Assembly (NCBI GenBank): GCA_937138955.1
Contig: CAKZPJ010000012.1
Span: forward strand, 1 to 8,245
Origin: an uncultured Flammeovirgaceae bacterium
Lineage (GTDB): Bacteria > Bacteroidota > Bacteroidia > Cytophagales > Cyclobacteriaceae
Direction: 5' to 3'
DNA length: 8,245 nt
Shown piece after piece: positions 1 to 5,510 of this stretch (its first letter is position 1; each line of letters opens with the position of its first letter). The notes beneath the pieces were generated by a model. That model had not been told where the DNA came from. It ran no database searches and saw nothing but the letters and a program-made list of their open reading frames with translations. Position numbers and translations under genes: made by a program.

Positions 1-701
1 TAAGAGATTACTACCAACCTTCCTTGGGGTAGTAGCACCTCCGCGCACTGCGTAAGCAGCTCCTTTAACACATCGAGTTCTTCATTCACCTGTATACGTA
101 ACGCTTGAAACACCTGGGCGTAGTATTTAAACTCTCGACCTTTTGGAGCAAAGCGGTTTAAAACCTGTTTTAAATCATCCACCGTTTGCAAAGAATTTTG
201 TACTCGTTCAGCTACAATAGCCTGCGCCAATGACTTAGCATTTTTCACCTCACCGTACATGCCAAATAGCTGGTGAAGCTGAGCCTCACTGTAGCTGTTA
301 AGAACGCTAGCAGCAGTAGCTTCTTTAGTAGTATCCATTCGCATATCGAGTGGCCCTGCAAAGCGAGTTGAGAACCCTCGGTCTGGGACATCAAACTGAT
401 GAGAAGAGACTCCCAAATCACCCAAAATTCCGTGTACCTTTGGCACTCCGTGTAGCTTCAAATAGCGCTTCAAAAACCGGAAGTTTGCAGCAATAAAAGT
501 CAGGTTTAAACCTTCAGCATTTGCCGCTGATTCAGGATCTTGATCGAAGGCAAAAAGTTGTCCTTCCGACGAAAGCTTCTCGAGAATAGCTCGGCTATGA
601 CCACCTCCTCCAAAGGTAAGATCTACGTATGTACCGGCAGGGTTCCAGACCAGCTCATCTACGCTTTCTTTAAGTAGTACTGGCTGGTGGTACATGGTCA
701 T
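1..701 (-). CDS. rsmH: 16S rRNA (cytosine(1402)-N4)-methyltransferase RsmH, C-terminus cut by window edge
   Basis: I translated this from the reverse strand; the frame is open to the window edge. RsmH (MraW) transfers methyl from S-adenosylmethionine to N4 of C1402 in the 16S rRNA decoding centre, in the cytoplasm. With the start at 701, family motifs appear in order: YHQPVLL (4-10), the SAM-binding DLTFGGGGHS (27-36), FDQDP (52-56), GDLGVSSHQFD (94-104), RGFS (108-111) and GPLDMRM (116-122), then VFQALRIQVNEEL further on. The visible part has 233 residues and ends in RLVVIS, just before the usual YHSLEDR motif, so roughly 65-70 residues are probably missing. Other in-frame ATGs are at 719, 716 and 695. 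I prefer 701 because it gives MTMYHQPVLL, close to the usual N-terminus. At 701 the gene overlaps the end of mraZ by 32 nt, the standard dcw order, suggesting translational coupling. The family call is firm; the start is uncertain by a few codons. Confidence 0.96.
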   Translation of the reverse strand, partial: MTMYHQPVLLKESVDELVWNPAGTYVDLTFGGGGHSRAILEKLSSEGQLFAFDQDPESAANAEGLNLTFIAANFRFLKRYLKLHGVPKVHGILGDLGVSSHQFDVPDRGFSTRFAGPLDMRMDTTKEATAASVLNSYSEAQLHQLFGMYGEVKNAKSLAQAIVAERVQNSLQTVDDLKQVLNRFAPKGREFKYYAQVFQALRIQVNEELDVLKELLTQCAEVLLPQGRLVVIS

Positions 702-1164
702 TTCCGTTAAATTCATCATGCTGAACATCTAAATATTTCTGAGCTAATTCTGAGTATTCTTCCGGTGAATCAATGATATAATTATCGTATACTTCTGGGT
801 TCCAAATTTCTAGTACATCACCGGCCCCAACGATTAATATTTCTCGTTCTAATTTTGCATACGGTGATAAGCGTTTAGGAATTAAAAACCGTCCCAGGTT
901 ATCCATCTCCACTTCCGAACTCACCCTAAAAAATGTGCGTAGTAATCGGCGCTGTTCTGGATTGTAGGTACTTAGAGTTGCGAACTTATTGTGTACTTTA
1001 CTGTACTCTTCTTTGGTGTAGATTGTGAGGCAAGGCTCGAAGCCACGAGAGAGGATGAATTCGCGCTTAGAACATTCGGGCAACCGACTCTTAATTTTAG
1101 CCGGCATGAGTATGCGCCCCTTAGCGTCCATTTTGCATTCATATTCTCCTGTGAAAATAGCCAT
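670..1164 (-). CDS. mraZ: Transcriptional regulator MraZ
   Basis: MraZ is a ring-forming DNA-binding protein of the AbrB/SpoVT fold that represses its own dcw operon in E. coli. The 164-residue product has the expected tandem domains, each with a DxxxR signature: DAKGR at 13-17 and DNLGR at 88-92. The N-terminus MAIFTGEYECKMDAKGR is typical. The frame extends upstream to an ATG at 1185, which would add MFSDDAN. I chose 1164 because family members start at MA(I/F)FTGEY and because the predicted transcription start near 1190 would leave 1185 almost no leader. The C-terminal tail (about residues 150-164, HDEFNGNDHVPPASTT region) is not conserved in the family and is where rsmH begins. It is the first gene of the dcw cluster, transcribed leftward from a promoter with candidate MraZ boxes at 1223-1250. 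Confidence 0.97.
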   Translation of the reverse strand: MAIFTGEYECKMDAKGRILMPAKIKSRLPECSKREFILSRGFEPCLTIYTKEEYSKVHNKFATLSTYNPEQRRLLRTFFRVSSEVEMDNLGRFLIPKRLSPYAKLEREILIVGAGDVLEIWNPEVYDNYIIDSPEEYSELAQKYLDVQHDEFNGNDHVPPASTT

Positions 1165-1189
1165 GTTAGCATCATCCGAAAACAACGTA

Positions 1190-1203
1190 TTTAAACAAAG
1201 CTA
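1190..1203 (-). promoter_or_regulatory. Candidate mraZ promoter, -7 element
   Basis: On the minus strand TAGCTTTG (plus-strand 1196-1203) matches the Bacteroidota -7 consensus TAnnTTTG exactly. Transcription would start near 1189-1190, leaving a leader of about 25 nt before the mraZ ATG at 1164. No clear TTG/TTTG -33 element is seen at the usual distance; that stretch is occupied by the GTGG repeats. The match and position are visible; promoter activity is inferred. Confidence 0.6.
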
Positions 1204-1222
1204 CGAATTGTTTGCGTAATAT

Positions 1223-1250
1223 CCTCCACTTCCTCCCACTTTTTACCACC
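1223..1250 (-). promoter_or_regulatory. Candidate MraZ-binding box array (three GTGG repeats at 10-bp spacing)
   Basis: Read on the minus strand, three consecutive 10-mers are GGTGGTAAAA, AGTGGGAGGA and AGTGGAGGAT. Their GTGG cores lie at plus-strand 1246-1249, 1236-1239 and 1226-1229, exactly 10 bp apart, so all face the same side of the helix. Known MraZ targets are direct repeats of a short G-rich box at 10-bp periodicity (TGGGN with 5-nt spacers in E. coli; AAAGTGKNNN in mollicutes); the middle unit fits both forms. The array begins about 20 bp upstream of the -7 element and covers the -33 zone, a position suited to autorepression. A fourth, degenerate unit (GGAT at 1256-1259) may exist. 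Confidence 0.75.
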
Positions 1251-1305
1251 TATTTATCCCTTTTTCTTACAACCTAATCAGTGTTTCTGAGGCTTTTGAG
1301 ACGTC

Positions 1306-1322
1306 GTACTTATTAAAAGTAC
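1306..1322. repeat. Short inverted repeat GTACTT-N5-AAGTAC
   Basis: Perfect 6-bp arms (1306-1311 and 1317-1322) flank a 5-nt AT spacer. It sits 16 bp from the larger inverted repeat at 1339-1381, in the divergent intergenic region. It has no T-tract and no gene ends here, so it is not an obvious terminator. Too short to be significant alone. Confidence 0.4.
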
Positions 1323-1338
1323 AATTTGACACTTTCAG

Positions 1339-1381
1339 TATAGTAACATTTGCTAGTGAATAAATAGCAAATGTTACTATA
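1339..1381. repeat. Perfect 17-bp inverted repeat, 9-nt spacer
   Basis: Left arm 1339-1355 (TATAGTAACATTTGCTA) is the exact reverse complement of right arm 1365-1381; the spacer is 1356-1364. No transcript from a recognised gene should arrive here on either strand, and no T-tract follows on either side, so a terminator is unlikely. Possible roles are an operator for a dimeric regulator between the two divergent genes, a hairpin in the leader of the rightward transcript, or a remnant of a small inverted-repeat element. The repeat is certain; its role is not known. Confidence 0.85.
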
Positions 1382-1539
1382 TAGCTAACTTAACCATTTT
1401 GGTTTAAATAAGAATAATAACTGCATAAATAACATCATATTATTTAAATAACAAATAGTGAAGTAGCCACCGATCCTATAGGTTTTCTTTATTCCTCGCC
1501 AGAGTTTATCTTCGCACTTCTCATTGAATCTACCGTCTC

Positions 1540-2799
1540 ATGAACCCACGTACCAATTCCCTTATTTTTACTCTTGCAATTGTTCTGGCTTCCTGCTCAT
1601 TGCCGGAACAGAAGTCGCCGCCTACCTCCACTTTATCCGTTGGAAAATGGCGAGCTACTCTAGAGTTACAGGGTCAGGTTTTACCATTCACGTTCGAGCT
1701 AAAGGAAGTAGGTAATGCTTCCTCTGACACCTCTCGAATATACGAACTTTATCTGGAGAATGCAGAAGAAAAATTGCGCGTAGATGAAGTCAATTTGGAA
1801 GGCGATTCGGTTCGTATTCCAATGCATATTTTTGATACTGAGATCATCGCTAAGAACGAGGGTGATCAGTGGGTTGGGTATTGGAAAAAAAACTACGAAG
1901 AAGACTACCAACTTTCTTTCGAGGCCCAACACGCAAACGACTATCGTTTCGTTCCAACTGCTGATAAGGCAACTGTTGAAGTCGATGGAAAATGGGCGGT
2001 ACAATTTGACGATGATAGCCTCACCTCAATCGGAATTTTTCAACAGCAAGGTAACCGAGTAACCGGGTCATTTCTGACCTCTACTGGCGACTACCGATTC
2101 CTCGAAGGTAACGTGGTAAATGATGAACTAATGCTCAGCACTTTTGATGGTGAACACGCCTTTTTGTTCCGGGCAAAAATGCAAGACGATGGATCGCTGA
2201 AAGGCGACTTCTGGTCGGGCTCTCACTACCATACAACCTGGACGGCGCAGCAGGATGAAAACGCTGCTTTGACCGATGTTAATTCGCTCACATATCTTAA
2301 GAAAAACTACGACCGTTTGGCCTTTACTTTTCCCAATCTGCAAGGCGATAGTGTCTCGCTAAGCGATCCCGAATATGAAGACCAAGTAGTGCTAGTACAA
2401 ATCTTCGGAACTTGGTGTCCTAACTGCATGGACGAAACCAAATTTCTCACCGATTGGTACCGCGAAAATAAAGATCGTGGGGTAGAAATTATTGGGCTGG
2501 CTTACGAACAAAAAGATGATTTTAACTACGCCCGGAAAAGAGTACAGAAGATGGTAGATAAGCTGAACGTAAAATATGACTTCCTGATTGCCGGAGTATC
2601 TGATAAGAAAAAGGCAGCCGAAACGTTGCCAATGCTTAACCGAATTATGTCGTTCCCAACGCTGATCTACATTGATCGGAACGGCAAAGTAGCCAATATC
2701 CACACCGGTTTCAGTGGCCCGGGTACTGGAGAGTACTACGAAAAGTTCGTACAAGAATTTGACGAGCGAATGAATACGCTGCTAAACCAGCCTAGCTAA
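1540..2799 (+). CDS. TlpA-like thioredoxin-fold lipoprotein with beta-rich N-terminal region
   Basis: The 419-residue product starts with a lipoprotein signal peptide: hydrophobic segment 8-18, then lipobox L16-A17-S18-C19, predicting lipid anchoring outside the cytoplasm. Residues 33-236 are beta-rich with a calycin-like look and seem to hold two related modules, each opening with a GKW motif (GKWRATLEL at 36-44, GKWAVQFDD at 150-158). Residues about 255-415 form a TlpA/ResA-type thioredoxin domain: VVLVQIFGTWCPNC with redox CPNC at 293-296, and a cis-proline segment SFPTLIYID at 371-379. The family transfers thiol/disulfide electrons in the periplasm, often in cytochrome c maturation or oxidative stress; the partner is unknown. 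The start is supported by the signal peptide. Its stop overlaps that of the convergent dsrE-like gene. The thioredoxin call is firm; the N-terminal function is unknown. Confidence 0.93.
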   Translation: MNPRTNSLIFTLAIVLASCSLPEQKSPPTSTLSVGKWRATLELQGQVLPFTFELKEVGNASSDTSRIYELYLENAEEKLRVDEVNLEGDSVRIPMHIFDTEIIAKNEGDQWVGYWKKNYEEDYQLSFEAQHANDYRFVPTADKATVEVDGKWAVQFDDDSLTSIGIFQQQGNRVTGSFLTSTGDYRFLEGNVVNDELMLSTFDGEHAFLFRAKMQDDGSLKGDFWSGSHYHTTWTAQQDENAALTDVNSLTYLKKNYDRLAFTFPNLQGDSVSLSDPEYEDQVVLVQIFGTWCPNCMDETKFLTDWYRENKDRGVEIIGLAYEQKDDFNYARKRVQKMVDKLNVKYDFLIAGVSDKKKAAETLPMLNRIMSFPTLIYIDRNGKVANIHTGFSGPGTGEYYEKFVQEFDERMNTLLNQPS

Positions 2800-3335
2800 A
2801 ACTTCAGCAAAGCATACCCTTTCTGCTGATATTCGGTCTGAATAGTGAGCGCTGATATTGAAACGGTAATGTCGGGGTGCAGTGGTTGGGGATAAAAGTT
2901 GCGAGCCAGTAGCGATTGTCCACAAACAAATAGGGATACCCCCGCTTCGCTTAATGCCCGAATCAACTCATCATTGGGATTATCGCAGCCAAATTTTTCT
3001 TGATAAGCTTCGTTGGCCAGTACGGTGGGGGTAGCCAGCGAATGAATTACCGCCACTACTTCCATTTTCTCTTTTGGCACTCCACCTAGGCCGTGCAGAT
3101 TCAGCATTCGGGCAATGTTATTCAGTGAAGGGTTAATCTCGTCTGACTTTTCGGCACCTTGGGTTACATCAATCACAATACGGTAGGTCAACGCATTATC
3201 CGGATTCTTCTCTACCTCAGGAATAGCGTAGATTCCCCCAAATTCTGGTACGATTGGATGTTGAGGTGAAAACTTTTGGGCAATCGAGAAATGAGAAATT
3301 CCGATGAGCAGAAAAGCAAAAGTGAAACGAGTCAT
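2796..3335 (-). CDS. Exported DsrE-family protein
   Basis: The 179-residue product has an N-terminal signal peptide (hydrophobic 5-18, likely cleavage after SIA at about residue 19), so it should act in the periplasm. The rest resembles the DsrE/DsrF/DsrH-like fold: YRIVIDVTQGAEK (51-63), a strand-helix with VVAVIHS (93-99), NEAYQEKFGCDNPN (108-121), and the typical LFVCGQSLLAR (135-145), whose C138 sits where family members carry the sulfur-carrying cysteine. C117 is a second cysteine. Cytoplasmic relatives relay sulfane sulfur; the function of exported bacteroidete homologues is not established. The ATG at 3335 directly precedes the signal peptide. It converges on the TlpA-like gene with overlapping stop codons and lies downstream of a terminator, so it likely has its own promoter. 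Family confident, role unknown. Confidence 0.9.
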   Translation of the reverse strand: MTRFTFAFLLIGISHFSIAQKFSPQHPIVPEFGGIYAIPEVEKNPDNALTYRIVIDVTQGAEKSDEINPSLNNIARMLNLHGLGGVPKEKMEVVAVIHSLATPTVLANEAYQEKFGCDNPNDELIRALSEAGVSLFVCGQSLLARNFYPQPLHPDITVSISALTIQTEYQQKGYALLKF

Positions 3336-3346
3336 AATTCGGCAGG

Positions 3347-3373
3347 GGTATGTTTACAAAATGCGAACATACC
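3347..3373. promoter_or_regulatory. Operator-like inverted repeat upstream of the dsrE-like gene
   Basis: Perfect 8-bp arms, GGTATGTT (3347-3354) and AACATACC (3366-3373), flank 11 nt, 12 bp upstream of the ATG at 3335. On the minus strand AATATTTG (plus-strand 3373-3380) is one mismatch from the TAnnTTTG -7 consensus. The repeat would then cover the transcription start, where a repressor could sit. It could equally be a hairpin in the leader RNA. The repeat is visible; function is inferred. Confidence 0.5.
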
Positions 3374-3409
3374 AAATATTAGTAGTAATATTTACTTTGC
3401 TCTATATAG

Positions 3410-3452
3410 AAAAAGCCTTCTCGGAGAATACGCTCCAAAGAAGGCTCTTTTT
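3410..3452 (-). terminator. Rho-independent terminator after the TPR-like gene, possibly bidirectional
   Basis: Stem GCCTTCT (3415-3421) with AGAAGGC (3439-3445), extended inward by GGAG (3423-3426) with CTCC (3433-3436) around a 6-nt loop. Minus-strand transcripts meet TTTTT (plus-strand 3410-3414) right after the stem, about 22 nt past the TPR gene stop. Plus-strand RNA would meet CTCTTTTT (3445-3452), so the hairpin could also stop read-through coming from the TlpA-like gene. Confidence 0.88.
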
Positions 3453-3467
3453 CTGGTTTGTTTGTCG

Positions 3468-3884
3468 CTAACCTAATTGCCGAACTAAAGCTAAGATTTT
3501 ATCTTGGGTTTCGGCGTCCATGTACGAGGGGTCTTCTAGCTTACCTACCCGAATACTCTTGCTGTAATATTCTAAAGCTTTTTTTGGAAGTAGGTTGTGT
3601 ACGTAGTAATCCCCTTTCACCTTTAGGTTGAATGCCGACTCATGAATGGCCAGTGATTTGTTTAGCCACTCAGCCGCTTCCTTAAGATTTACCTTTTTGG
3701 CAATACACTTCTCAGCAGCCTTGGCCAGTGTATACCAATCGTCAGGAGCAGCATTTTCTACTGCTTCGCGAGCTCGTTGGGTTGTTTTATCCGTATTGTT
3801 GTTGGCAAAGGCACCGAACGATACAGTCAGAAGGAAAGTAGCAGCAACTAGTGTTCGAGAGAGGGCATTAATGGTGTTTTTCAT
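3468..3884 (-). CDS. Small exported TPR-like helical protein
   Basis: The 138-residue product begins with a clear signal peptide (basic MKNTINALSR, hydrophobic 11-25, probable cleavage after FAFA-type motif GAFA at 24-27), so it is predicted to be periplasmic. The mature part is almost all helical and fits about two TPR-type repeats: residues about 49-81 (DDWYTLAKAAEKC...AAEWLNKSLAI) and about 85-115 (NLKVKGDYY...KKALEYYSKSI). C60 is the only cysteine. A similar DDW...A.EW..KS.AI helical segment occurs, from memory, at the C-terminus of some Bacteroidota DUF2911 proteins; here it stands alone. TPR proteins usually bind partners; no partner is evident. It is a single-gene unit closed by the terminator at 3410-3452. 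The upstream leader on the minus strand is A-rich without a Shine-Dalgarno. No exact TAnnTTTG was found upstream. Confidence 0.85.
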   Translation of the reverse strand: MKNTINALSRTLVAATFLLTVSFGAFANNNTDKTTQRAREAVENAAPDDWYTLAKAAEKCIAKKVNLKEAAEWLNKSLAIHESAFNLKVKGDYYVHNLLPKKALEYYSKSIRVGKLEDPSYMDAETQDKILALVRQLG

Positions 3885-4018
3885 GATGTTTTGCTTTTTA
3901 AATGTGAGTAATGTTGTTTAGTAATAGTATTTCCAAACACATGCCTAAAATGCAAATATCTGATTATTAGCAGTTTACAGGAATATTGGTAAATACAACT
4001 GTCCGTAAACGAAACAAT

Positions 4019-4038
4019 AGTGTTCTTTAATGAACACT
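4019..4038. promoter_or_regulatory. Operator-like palindrome AGTGTTC-N6-GAACACT
   Basis: Perfect 7-bp arms (4019-4025 and 4032-4038) flank a 6-nt AT spacer. The 20-bp size and symmetry fit the site of a dimeric helix-turn-helix regulator. It lies about 60 bp upstream of the -7 element at 4098-4105 and about 135 bp upstream of the leftward TPR gene start, so it could serve either gene. No T-tract follows, and no gene ends here. Confidence 0.5.
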
Positions 4039-4070
4039 TTAGATACTAACCCTCTCAATCCGACCACTTT

Positions 4071-4105
4071 TTGGTAAGAAACGTTGCAATAGCAAGCTAA
4101 TTTTG
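4071..4105 (+). promoter_or_regulatory. Candidate promoter of the SpoIIE phosphatase gene
   Basis: TAATTTTG at 4098-4105 matches the Bacteroidota -7 consensus TAnnTTTG exactly. A TTGG within TTTTTGG begins at 4071 as a possible -33 element; the gap of 24 nt is at or just beyond the usual limit. Transcription would begin near 4112, giving a leader of about 120 nt. Confidence 0.45.
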
Positions 4106-4235
4106 AGTAAAAAATATGCTAACTACGCACATCTACTGAAAATGATAACTTTATTTTGATCTATATTCCTTAATTTAGGAAAAATATCTGAACGATACCA
4201 TTTTTTTATCTACAGCGGGAAACACGGGAGTTACT

Positions 4236-5498
4236 ATGAATATCACTGATACACTGCAAAATCAATTTGAGCTTAAAGAGTTAGAATTGAATTCACTGTT
4301 AGAAGTCACACAAGCGATTAATAACAACCTACCCGAAACGTCACTTTACAAAATTTATAATTTCACCCTTCGGGCAAACCTTAGTATAAATAAATTGGCT
4401 CTTTATGTTTTGCAAGAACACAAAGGTCAATCTGAACAGTGGGGATGTAAAACTAACTTCGGCACTGAAACTGATTTTAATAATATACTGCTCCCTCAGC
4501 ATTTCCTGCCAATTCAGGAAATTAGCTATGTACACGATTTAAATGAACCAAGTCTTTTTGATGAGTTTGACATTTTGATCCCGGTACTACATAAAGAACG
4601 CGTGTTGGCTTTAGTTTTTGTAAGCGGCCTTAAAAAAGATACGGATGCTTCATCAACCCAAACTGGTACTACGTTTATCCAAGCACTAAGCAATATTATT
4701 ATCGTTGCCATTGAGAACAAAAAACTCGCTCGTCGCCAATTAGCTCAAGAAGCTATTCGCAAGGAAATGGAAATTGCCCAACAGGTACAACAATTTTTAT
4801 TTCCTAAAAACCTACCCCGAAAGCCGGGTCTTTCGGTAGAAGCCAGCTACGTTCCTCATTACTCCGTGGGCGGTGACTACTACGATTTTATTCAACTAAC
4901 AGCTAACTACTTTCTGGTATGTATCGCCGATGTATCGGGCAAAGGCATTCCAGCCGCGTTACTTATGTCTAACTTTCAGGCGGCGCTACGAACTATTGCC
5001 CGGCAGACCATGAATCTGAAAGAGATTGTTAACGAGCTGAACTATCAAGTGATGCAGAGTGCCAATGGTGAAAACTTTATTACGTTCTTCGCGGCTATTT
5101 TCGACAAAGAATCACGTAAGCTTTTATATATCAACGCCGGACACATTCCTCCCCTGTTGATTCATCAAAACCAAGTTACACAGCTTGACCAAGGCACAGT
5201 GATACTCGGAAGTTTTCAGCCGCTACCCTTTTTGAATCAGGGCGTAATTTATGATCTCGACGATTTTCTACTATTTGCTTACACCGATGGTCTGACCGAA
5301 ACTTTCAATGCCAATGAAGAAGAGTTCGGGATTGAGCGACTGGAAGAGTTACTTACCCAACAAGCATCTTCTAAATTACCATCACTGCATCAGGAAATAT
5401 TTGACACTCTTACCGAATTTAACGGAGGGAAGGAGTACGATGATGATATTACGTTTCTTTCGGTTCGGGTAAATACTTCCCAGCTAATGCAGGGCTAA
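4236..5498 (+). CDS. GAF-like/SpoIIE-type PP2C serine phosphatase
   Basis: A 420-residue cytoplasmic signalling phosphatase. Residues about 15-160 form a GAF-like sensor region (NSLLEVTQAINNN opening; FDILIPVLHKERVLALVFVSG at 111-131). A charged linker helix, probably coiled coil, follows at 161-188 and ends in the RsbU-type signature EIAQQVQQFLFP (179-190). Residues about 195-412 are the SpoIIE/PP2C catalytic domain with the metal-binding acidic residues in place: GGDYYDF (212-218, D214), ADVSGKG (231-237, D232), YTDGLTE (349-355, D351) and DDDIT (402-406). It should therefore be active, dephosphorylating a serine, typically on an anti-sigma-factor antagonist (STAS protein). No STAS or anti-sigma kinase gene is in the window, so the target is unknown. 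No membrane segment is seen. GGGAG at 4226-4230, 5 nt before the ATG, is the clearest Shine-Dalgarno-like site here and fixes the start. The deacetylase gene follows after 12 bp. Confidence 0.93.
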   Translation: MNITDTLQNQFELKELELNSLLEVTQAINNNLPETSLYKIYNFTLRANLSINKLALYVLQEHKGQSEQWGCKTNFGTETDFNNILLPQHFLPIQEISYVHDLNEPSLFDEFDILIPVLHKERVLALVFVSGLKKDTDASSTQTGTTFIQALSNIIIVAIENKKLARRQLAQEAIRKEMEIAQQVQQFLFPKNLPRKPGLSVEASYVPHYSVGGDYYDFIQLTANYFLVCIADVSGKGIPAALLMSNFQAALRTIARQTMNLKEIVNELNYQVMQSANGENFITFFAAIFDKESRKLLYINAGHIPPLLIHQNQVTQLDQGTVILGSFQPLPFLNQGVIYDLDDFLLFAYTDGLTETFNANEEEFGIERLEELLTQQASSKLPSLHQEIFDTLTEFNGGKEYDDDITFLSVRVNTSQLMQG

Positions 5499-5510
5499 CT
5501 GACCGGGTTT

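Larger units (their letters stand above)
1251..1539. other. Gene-free divergent region between mraZ and the TlpA-like gene
   Basis: No coding region is supported here. The stretch is AT-rich, especially 1385-1460, and contains the two inverted repeats listed separately. For the rightward gene I see only near-matches to TAnnTTTG: TAGGTTTT at 1479-1486 and TATCTTCG at 1507-1514, each with one mismatch and neither with a good TTG at the right distance. The second would give a leader of about 20 nt and is the better guess. Confidence 0.5.
3885..4235. other. Gene-free divergent region between the TPR-like gene and the SpoIIE phosphatase gene
   Basis: 351 bp, AT-rich, with no supported coding region. 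It holds the 20-bp palindrome at 4019-4038 and the candidate rightward promoter at 4098-4105, both listed separately. A minor inverted repeat TTCCT-N6-AGGAA lies at 4168-4183 or so, and a T7 run follows near 4201. A TTTGG (minus strand of 3932-3936) could be a -33 element for the leftward gene, but no matching -7 was found. Confidence 0.5.

Noticed and set aside
1165..1185. Upstream ATG at 1185 as the mraZ start (adds MFSDDAN)
   Set aside because: The family begins at MAIFTGEY, and the predicted transcription start near 1190 leaves almost no leader.
1326..1354. TTGACA at 1326-1331 as a sigma70-type -35 element
   Set aside because: No TATAAT-like -10 at 16-18 bp, and Bacteroidota use the TTG/TAnnTTTG pattern instead.
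1339..1381. Inverted repeat as an intrinsic terminator
   Set aside because: No T-tract on either strand, and both flanking genes are transcribed away from it.
1699..2004. 101-codon open frame on the minus strand inside the TlpA-like gene
   Set aside because: It is opposite a well-supported coding region, has no recognisable domain and ends in a low-complexity aromatic-rich translation typical of a shadow frame.
3646..3921. 91-codon plus-strand open frame opposite the TPR-like gene
   Set aside because: The minus-strand frame has a signal peptide, helical repeats and a terminator; this one has no domain and no start signal.
4019..4038. LexA (SOS) box reading of the GTTC/GAAC palindrome
   Set aside because: Half-site order and 6-nt spacer do not match known LexA boxes, and the flanking genes are not DNA-damage genes.
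4071..4088. Sigma54-like site TTGGTAAGAAACGTTGCA
   Set aside because: The GG and GC dinucleotides are 11 nt apart instead of 10, and the CAC part is missing; no enhancer-binding protein gene is nearby.
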